Below are positions 58,459-64,000 of a DNA stretch of 64,000 nucleotides, piece after piece. This DNA is from Variovorax dokdonensis (GTDB lineage Bacteria > Pseudomonadota > Gammaproteobacteria > Burkholderiales > Burkholderiaceae_C). Position 1 is the first letter of the stretch; each line of letters starts with the position of its first letter. The notes beneath the pieces were generated by a model. The model did not search any database, was not told where the DNA came from, and worked only from the letters and a program-made list of their open reading frames with translations. The translations under genes and the position numbers were made by a program. The DNA is taken from contig NZ_JASZYV010000005.1 of NCBI RefSeq assembly GCF_030316895.1, positions 186,001 through 250,000 of the forward strand, written 5' to 3'.

Positions 58459-59874
58459 ATGCTGACACGAACCAACGCCCTGTCGCTGACCGACCAGCTC
58501 TCGGAGCGATTCGCCGAGCGCATTCGCAGCCGTCTTTTGGCGCCAGGCGCTCGGCTTCCTTCGGTTCGCGACTGCGCCCGCCAGCACGGCGTGAGCCCGC
58601 ACACCGTGGTCGCGGCTTATGACCAGTTGCAGGCGCAAGGTTTGGTCGAAGCGCGGCGAAAGCGTGGCTTCTACGTGCGGGATGCGGCCGTCCGGCCGGC
58701 GCCGCCGCCCAACGCCGCGGCCATGGTGGCTGCGCCTCCCATCCCTGCCGATGCCAGTTCCCTGATCCGGGGAATGTTCCATCGGCCGAGTGCAAAGCCC
58801 CAGCCTGGGATGGGTGTGTTCCCACCGGACTGGTTGGACTCCACCTTCATGCCGGCCGCCTTGCGCCGAGTGACTGCCGGCCCGGTGCTCCAGGAGCTTT
58901 CACTCCAGTATGGCGAGCCCGCGGGCGACACCGCGCTGCGCCGCAGCCTTTCGCAGAAGCTCCTGGGCATCAACGTTCCGGCCGCGCCGGAGCAGATCAT
59001 GACCACCATCGGCGCCACGCATGCGCTCGACATCGTCAGCAGGACGCTGCTGCGCGCAGGCGATCCTGTCATGGTGGAGGAGCCAGGGTGGGCCATCGAA
59101 TTCGCCCGGCTGGAGGCGCTGGGCATGCGCATCCTGCCGGTGCCCCGGCGCGCGGACGGTCCTGATCTGGACGTGATGGCGCGCTACTGCTCAGCCGGTG
59201 ACGGTCATCGACCCAAGCTGTTCGTGAGCGTGAGCGTCTTGCACAACCCCACGGGCTACAGCTTGACGCCCGGCAGTGCCCACCGTCTTCTGCAATTGGC
59301 AAACCAGCACGACTTCCACATCGTCGAGGACGACACCTACAGCCACCTGGCGCCCGACCATGCCACTCGTCTGTGCGCACTCGATGGCTTGCAGCGCACG
59401 ATCTACGTCAGTGGCTTCGCGAAGATCCTGGCGCCCAACTGGCGCATCGGCTATCTGGCGGCCCCGCCAGCGCTGCATGCCCGGCTTCTGGAGACGAAGC
59501 TGCTCACCACGCTCACGACCCCAGCCATCTTCGAGCGCGCCTTGGCATGGTGCATCGATCAGGGGCAGCTGCGGCGCCACAGCGAGCGCATTCGCGTTCG
59601 GCTGGATGCCGCTCGCCAGCGCACCGTCAAGCTCGCGCTGGCGGCGGGCTGCAGCTTCGTCTCGGAGCCTGCGGGGTTGTTCGGCTGGGTCGAGACTGGG
59701 GTCGACACGGATGCGTTGACGCAGCGCCTGCTCGACGAGGGCTACCTCATCGCCCCGGGGTCTCTCTTTCATGCGCGGCGGCCGCCCGACACGCGGATGC
59801 GCGTCAATTTCGCCACGGCGCAGGATGCGCAGTTCTGGAAGGTGTACGCCCGGGTGCGTGAAGAGTTGCGCTGA
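58459..59874 (+). CDS. MocR-family (GntR/aminotransferase fusion) transcriptional regulator
   Basis: A 471-residue fusion. The N-terminal GntR winged helix (about 10-75) has RLPSVRDCARQHGVSPHTVV and the QLQAQGLVEARRKRGFYV wing. A linker of about 35 residues leads to the aminotransferase-like domain with Lys322 in YVSGFAKILAPNWRIGYL, SVLHNPTGYSLTPG and IVEDDTYSHL. PLP bound at Lys322 would react with an effector amino acid. It diverges from the seven-gene exporter/catabolic operon and is its most likely regulator. Confidence 0.92.
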   Translation: MLTRTNALSLTDQLSERFAERIRSRLLAPGARLPSVRDCARQHGVSPHTVVAAYDQLQAQGLVEARRKRGFYVRDAAVRPAPPPNAAAMVAAPPIPADASSLIRGMFHRPSAKPQPGMGVFPPDWLDSTFMPAALRRVTAGPVLQELSLQYGEPAGDTALRRSLSQKLLGINVPAAPEQIMTTIGATHALDIVSRTLLRAGDPVMVEEPGWAIEFARLEALGMRILPVPRRADGPDLDVMARYCSAGDGHRPKLFVSVSVLHNPTGYSLTPGSAHRLLQLANQHDFHIVEDDTYSHLAPDHATRLCALDGLQRTIYVSGFAKILAPNWRIGYLAAPPALHARLLETKLLTTLTTPAIFERALAWCIDQGQLRRHSERIRVRLDAARQRTVKLALAAGCSFVSEPAGLFGWVETGVDTDALTQRLLDEGYLIAPGSLFHARRPPDTRMRVNFATAQDAQFWKVYARVREELR

Positions 59875-59898
59875 GGTCGGTCAGTGCGAATGGCGACG

Positions 59899-61689
59899 TC
59901 ACAGCAGCCGCTGCGGCGCCAACGGGCCGAGCAAGTGCATCATCACGCGTTGACCCAGCGTCGTATCTGGCTCGGTCCGGGCGTCGGGCAGTCCGCTGCC
60001 CTCGGGCGCATGCCAGACGAGTTGTCCCTGTTCGTCTTTTTCCAGATGCCAGGCCGAACGTTTCGCGGTGGTTCCAAATCGCTCGTTCAGATCTTTCGCG
60101 AGGTCGGGGGAGTGGATGAGCAGGGCCAGCTCGGTGTTCTGCAGCTGCGAACGCAGGTCGAGGTTCATCGAACCGATCACCAGCCACTGCCCGTCGAGCG
60201 TCAGAACCTTCGAATGCAGCATCGAGCGCGATGCGCCGCTTGAGCCAGTGCCTGACGATCCGAAGGCGCCAAGCCCGCTGCTGCCTTCGCTGCGAAGCTC
60301 GAACAGCTCTACGCCCATGTTCAACAGTGCATCGCGGTGCCGCACGTAGCCCGCGTGCGCGGCCACGGCATCGTTGGACGCCAGCGAGTTGGTGAGCAGA
60401 CGCACTCGAACCCCACGCTTTCTTGCATCGGCCAATGCGTCGAGCATGTCCTGCCCAGGCACGAAGTAGGGAGAGACGATGACCAACTCCCGGCGCGCCT
60501 GACGGAACAGGTGCAAAAGACTGTCGACGACGCCAACCTCGTCCTGGACCTGTCCCGGTGCTTGTGACGCTTTGACCGCGGCGCCTGGCTTGGCGACCCG
60601 GGATGCGTCAGGTTGCGACAGGTCAGGTTTCGGCTGTGCAGTTTCGGTTTCCTTGTCGGAGCCAATCTTCTCGGGAGGATCGGCGAGCACGGCAGCGGGG
60701 GCCCAGGAAAGCTTCACGGTACGCAGGTCCATGGCCTGCTCGTCCCAGGCGCGTCGACGACGTTCGCTGCGTGCCTCGGCCTCTCGCTCACGCTCTTGGA
60801 GATCGGCAGGGGCCGTGGATTCAGGCGTCGGCCCCTGGCCTGGGGCTGGGCGCTCGTCCTTGCGCTGCTCGCTTTCCTTGCGCGCCTCGTCGCGAATCTG
60901 TTCGAGTTCCTTGGGGCTGATCAGTGACTGTGCCGGATAGGCCCGTTCGTCGTTCCAGTAGGCGTCGAAACTCTTGGACAGCGAGGCGACGACGGGGCCG
61001 GCCGCGAGCACGTCCACGTCGACGAAGTTGGCGTCGTCGCTGTTGCCGAAGTAGGCGTCACCCAGATTTCGCCCGCCTGTTACCGCCATGGCGTTGTCGG
61101 CGACGAACAGCTTGTTGTGCATGCGTTGTTGCATCTGATCCGGGTCTTCGAGCGCCCCGAACAGTCGGCTGGCCATCGAACGGCGCCCGCCGGGGACGGG
61201 GTTGAACATGCGCACTTCGATGTTGTTCTCGAAGGCAAGCCGCATGATCAGCGCGTCGCGGCCGGTGCTGTGCAGATCGTCCAGAAGAATGCGCACGCGC
61301 ACGCCGCGCCGGGCGGCGGCGCGCAGCCCTCGAACAAGCCGTCCCGTACTGGCATCGACGTGGATGGCGTAGTACTGCAGATCCAAGGTTTGGCGCGCGG
61401 CGTCGATGAGCGCAAGGCGGGCGCCATAGGCCGCTTGCGGACCCTCCAGCAGAAGAAAGCCGGAACTGCCCGTTGCCGACTCCTTGGGCCGCAGGCGATC
61501 GGTCAGTTCGACCAGCGGCGAACCGGACGAGGGCGGCACCGCAAAGGACGTCGGGCGTTCAACATGACGTGGTAGCTGGGCGCAAGCGCCCAGCAACAAG
61601 GCTGCGGCCAGCGCCGGCCAACGAAGGCGCTGTACTCTGGTGCGGGGCCTTTGGCCCGATTGGAAATTGAACGCACGGGATTCCGGCAT
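59899..61689 (-). CDS. Phospholipase D family protein, probable lipoprotein
   Basis: A 596-residue protein with both HKD motifs: His191/Lys193/Asp198 in MHNKLFVADNAM and His492/Lys494/Asp499 in LHSKVLTLDGQW. The N-terminus has a lipobox-like LGAC (Cys36) after a hydrophobic stretch, so it may be a lipoprotein, although the leader is long and the start could be internal. Between the motifs lies a charged, Pro/Glu/Arg-rich insert (about 252-385), and a Gly/Ser-rich loop (467-489) precedes the second. It may be a cardiolipin-synthase-like or phospholipase enzyme of the envelope. Confidence 0.87.
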   Translation of the reverse strand: MPESRAFNFQSGQRPRTRVQRLRWPALAAALLLGACAQLPRHVERPTSFAVPPSSGSPLVELTDRLRPKESATGSSGFLLLEGPQAAYGARLALIDAARQTLDLQYYAIHVDASTGRLVRGLRAAARRGVRVRILLDDLHSTGRDALIMRLAFENNIEVRMFNPVPGGRRSMASRLFGALEDPDQMQQRMHNKLFVADNAMAVTGGRNLGDAYFGNSDDANFVDVDVLAAGPVVASLSKSFDAYWNDERAYPAQSLISPKELEQIRDEARKESEQRKDERPAPGQGPTPESTAPADLQEREREAEARSERRRRAWDEQAMDLRTVKLSWAPAAVLADPPEKIGSDKETETAQPKPDLSQPDASRVAKPGAAVKASQAPGQVQDEVGVVDSLLHLFRQARRELVIVSPYFVPGQDMLDALADARKRGVRVRLLTNSLASNDAVAAHAGYVRHRDALLNMGVELFELRSEGSSGLGAFGSSGTGSSGASRSMLHSKVLTLDGQWLVIGSMNLDLRSQLQNTELALLIHSPDLAKDLNERFGTTAKRSAWHLEKDEQGQLVWHAPEGSGLPDARTEPDTTLGQRVMMHLLGPLAPQRLL

Positions 61690-61761
61690 GCGGCATGCGC
61701 CGGGATGACGGCGCTCAGTGAGAAGGCCTCATATATATCGGCATTTGCGTGGGGGGCTCTG

Positions 61762-63663
61762 TCAGCCGATATCCAGTTCTGCCCAGCGCTCCAAGGCCGC
61801 CATGAGCTCCGACTCGATCTGCGCGTGCCGCTGCGCCAGTTCTGCGGCGCGGGCCGGGTCGGTGCCGTAGATGGCGCCGCCGTCACGGGCCAGGGCCTGA
61901 TCGATTTCCTGCTGTTCTCTTTCAAGACTGGCAATGCGTGCCGGCAGGGCTTCGAGCTCCCGCTGATCCTTGTAGCTGAGCTTGCGCCGAGGAGCAGCCG
62001 GCACTGGATCCGCGGTGGCGGGCACGGCCGGTTCTGCTTTTGCCTTTGTCTGCGCATTGGGCTGAGATGCGGCCGACGCCGCTGCCAGTTGGCGGGAGCG
62101 GCGCGACTGGTCCAGCCAATCCTGCACGCCACCTTCGTACTCCCGCCACTGGCCGTCGCCTTCGTAGGCGATCGTGCTTGTCACGACGTTGTCCAGGAAG
62201 CTCCGGTCGTGGCTCACCAGAAACACGGTGCCGTCGTAGTTCTGGAGCAGGTCTTCCAGCAACTCGAGTGTGTCGATGTCGAGGTCATTGGTCGGCTCGT
62301 CAAGGACAAGGACGTTGGCGGGCCGCGCAAACAATCTTGCCAGAAGCAGGCGGTTGCGCTCCCCGCCACTGAGCGAGCGCACCGGCGAGGCCGCTCGCGC
62401 CGGGGAGAAGAGGAAGTCCGAGAGGTAGCTTTTCACATGCTTGCGCTGAGTGCCGATCTCGATCCACTCGCTGCCTGGGCTGATGAAGTCTTCCAGCGTG
62501 GCGTTCAGATCCAGGGCGTTGCGCATCTGGTCGAAGTAGGCCACTTGCAGATTCGTGCCGCGCCGTACTTTGCCGGTGTCAGGTTCCAGTTCGCCGAGGA
62601 TGAGCTTCAGAAGTGTGGTCTTGCCCGCACCGTTGGGGCCGATCAGGCCCACCTTGTCGCCCCGGAGCAGCGTCGCGCTGAACTGGCGCACGACGGTCTT
62701 GTCGCCGAACGATTTGCCCGCCAGCGTCAGCTCGGCAACGATCTTGCCGCTGGGCATGCCGGATGCCAGTTCCATGTTGACGCGCCCGAGTGCCTCTCGC
62801 CGGCTCGCACGGCGGCTGCGCAATGTCTCCAGGCGGCCGATGCGGCTCTGGCTCCGAGTGCGCCTCGCCTCCACACCCTTTCGGACCCACACTTCTTCTT
62901 GCGCGAGCAGCTTGTCGGCCTTGGCGTTGATGACCTGTTCCTGAGCCAGCTGCTCTTCCTTGAGGGACTGATACTGCGTGAAGTTGCCTGGGTACGAGCG
63001 CAACACGCCGCGGTCGAGTTCGACGATGCGCGTCGCCACTCGGTCCAGGAAGCTGCGGTCATGGGTGATCGTGACGATGCTGCCCTTGAAGTCGATGAGC
63101 AACTGCTCCAGCCACTCGATGGAATCGAGGTCCAGGTGGTTCGTGGGCTCGTCGAGCAGCAGGACATCCGGCATCGTCACGAGCGCTTGCGCGAGCGCGA
63201 CGCGCTTGCGTGTACCGCCGGACAACGTGCCGATCAGCGCCTCGGGATCAAGATGGAGGCGGTGCAGGGCCTCATGCACGCGTTGCTCCCAGTTCCAACC
63301 ATCGCTGGCTTCGATCTGCGACTGCAGGGCATCCAGGTCGGCGCCTTCGCTTGCTTGAAGATAAAGATCGCGTGCAGCGACGACATCTGCAATCCCTTGG
63401 CTTGCCGCGGAAAAGACTGTCGAGTCGCCATCGAGTAGAGGCTCCTGGGCCACGTAGGAGATGCGCAGGCCCTGCTGCTGCTGAAGCAGCCCGTCGTCGG
63501 CTTTTTCGAGGCCGCCGAGAATTTTGAGAAAGGATGACTTGCCGGCGCCGTTGCGTCCGATCAGTCCGACGCGTTCGCCCGCCTGAAGCGAGAACTCGGC
63601 TTGGTCGAGCAACGCCACATGGCCAAAGGCCAGATGGGCGCCCGAAAGGGTAAGTAATGACAT
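61762..63663 (-). CDS. uup: ABC-F family ATPase Uup
   Basis: A 633-residue soluble protein with two ABC ATPase modules: Walker A GRNGAGKSS (36-44) and GPNGAGKTT (about 345), signatures LSGGTRKRVALAQAL and LSGGERNRLLLARL, and Walker B LLDEPTNHLD and VLDEPTNDLD. The long inter-domain linker and the C-terminal coiled-coil domain (LSYKDQRELEALPARIASLE onward) identify Uup rather than EttA. It acts on ribosomes or DNA structures, not in transport. The stop is 73 bases from the phospholipase D start. Confidence 0.93.
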   Translation of the reverse strand: MSLLTLSGAHLAFGHVALLDQAEFSLQAGERVGLIGRNGAGKSSFLKILGGLEKADDGLLQQQQGLRISYVAQEPLLDGDSTVFSAASQGIADVVAARDLYLQASEGADLDALQSQIEASDGWNWEQRVHEALHRLHLDPEALIGTLSGGTRKRVALAQALVTMPDVLLLDEPTNHLDLDSIEWLEQLLIDFKGSIVTITHDRSFLDRVATRIVELDRGVLRSYPGNFTQYQSLKEEQLAQEQVINAKADKLLAQEEVWVRKGVEARRTRSQSRIGRLETLRSRRASRREALGRVNMELASGMPSGKIVAELTLAGKSFGDKTVVRQFSATLLRGDKVGLIGPNGAGKTTLLKLILGELEPDTGKVRRGTNLQVAYFDQMRNALDLNATLEDFISPGSEWIEIGTQRKHVKSYLSDFLFSPARAASPVRSLSGGERNRLLLARLFARPANVLVLDEPTNDLDIDTLELLEDLLQNYDGTVFLVSHDRSFLDNVVTSTIAYEGDGQWREYEGGVQDWLDQSRRSRQLAAASAASQPNAQTKAKAEPAVPATADPVPAAPRRKLSYKDQRELEALPARIASLEREQQEIDQALARDGGAIYGTDPARAAELAQRHAQIESELMAALERWAELDIG

Positions 63664-63775
63664 CGCGCCATTATCGAGAGAGTGCTTGACTCTCCGGCCA
63701 GCTGCCTAATGCCTACGCAGAGGCTTGGCGGGCACTCGGCACCTCGAAGGCGGATGCTGGTGGCGGGTTGCACGC

Positions 63776-63805
63776 TTGCGAAGCGGAAAAAACATGTCGT
63801 ATACT
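63776..63805 (+). promoter_or_regulatory. Upstream promoter candidate
   Basis: TTGCGA (63776-63781) and TATACT (63800-63805) with an 18-base spacer containing an A6 run. Confidence 0.45.
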
Positions 63806-63885
63806 CGTGGGCTCGGCAAACAATCCGCAGTCTTCGCAAGTCGACTGAGTCGAATCGAAAGGTTTGAAGAAAGTTGTCGACGGTC

Positions 63886-63915
63886 TTGAAAGTTGCGAAT
63901 TTTTCGTGTCATAAT
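63886..63915 (+). promoter_or_regulatory. Downstream promoter candidate
   Basis: TTGAAA (63886-63891) and CATAAT (63910-63915) with an 18-base AT-rich spacer; transcription would begin near 63922. Confidence 0.55.
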
Positions 63916-63919
63916 TCAA

Positions 63920-63938
63920 GGCTCGGCTCAAACGAGCC
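63920..63938 (+). other. Hairpin at the start of the predicted leader RNA
   Basis: GGCTCG-N7-CGAGCC would form at the very 5' end of the transcript from the 63886-63915 promoter. An alternative pairing uses GGCTC/GAGCC with a shorter loop. It may stabilise the leader. Confidence 0.4.
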
Positions 63939-64000
63939 AATCGAAAAGCGGTGCAAATAGGCGCGCAATTCGAAAGAGGTTTAAAGGCTGCATCGCAGAT

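Larger units (their letters stand above)
63664..64000 (+). other. Gene-free leader and promoter region at the window edge
   Basis: The last 337 bases hold no credible gene. They include two plus-strand promoter candidates, the palindrome TCGACT-G-AGTCGA (63841-63853) and a GC hairpin at 63920-63938. Base composition turns AT-rich from about 63850. The product must lie beyond the window; a stable RNA or highly expressed gene would fit, but cannot be shown. Confidence 0.5.

Noticed and set aside
1..64000. CRISPR arrays, insertion sequences, prophage or toxin-antitoxin modules
   Set aside because: No regularly spaced repeats, transposase motifs, integrase or phage structural genes were seen on either strand.

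Overview
The window is a GC-rich, densely coded chromosomal stretch from a betaproteobacterium, most likely a member of the Comamonadaceae (Variovorax/Acidovorax-like). This rests on a Bug/TctC-type periplasmic binding protein, several Liv/NMT1-type ABC systems, many MarR/MocR/Crp/ROK-controlled catabolic clusters, GTG and TTG starts, and the gene content. I see no insertion sequence, prophage, CRISPR array, rRNA or complete tRNA gene. About 61 protein genes fill the window. Only two gene-free stretches exceed 300 bases: 43657-44028 (priA/hemE gap with DnaA-box-like sites) and 63664-64000 (tandem promoters reading out of the window).

Layout. 1-2791: a partial E1-alpha dehydrogenase gene diverges from a PQQ/haem c alcohol dehydrogenase. 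3007-7327: xylose-type ABC transporter xylFHG plus a ROK repressor, behind a perfect inverted repeat resembling xylO. 7392-14637: a tripartite-type binding protein, a cytosine-deaminase-like amidohydrolase, an NMT1-type ABC transporter, an FAD oxidase and a divergent MarR regulator. 14740-17945: tautomerase and class II aldolase, a DUF2127 membrane protein, a lipase-like hydrolase and a 1-Cys peroxiredoxin. 18055-27347: a complete Liv-type ABC transporter flanked by two acyl-CoA ligase genes and controlled by a divergent Crp/Fnr-family gene across a perfect palindrome. 27344-30890: a flavin-halogenase-like protein and an AsmA protein.

30992-35377: a pseudouridine synthase, an SMP-30 lactonase, and an OmpR-type two-component system whose promoter shares an 11-bp-phased direct repeat with the promoter of a small exported repeat protein just downstream. 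35384-43656: phospholipase A, lipoprotein and Rep helicase in one overlapping operon, an auxin-efflux-type carrier, a ClpP-fold periplasmic protein and PriA. 44029-49057: HemE, an exported redoxin, DsbD and an AlaX-type editing protein. 49115-52197: DMT transporter, creatininase, GlsB-type protein, CutA and a histidine phosphatase.

52283-59874 is the most system-like locus: seven tightly spaced minus-strand genes (LysE exporter, EamA transporter, aminotransferase, GST, PhzF-like, threonine-dehydratase-like, glyoxalase-fold) diverge from a MocR regulator over three TACAGAT boxes. The window ends with a phospholipase D-type lipoprotein and the ABC-F ATPase Uup.

All calls come from reading translated sequence and motifs. 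No database search was run, so substrates of transporters and catabolic enzymes are inferences.
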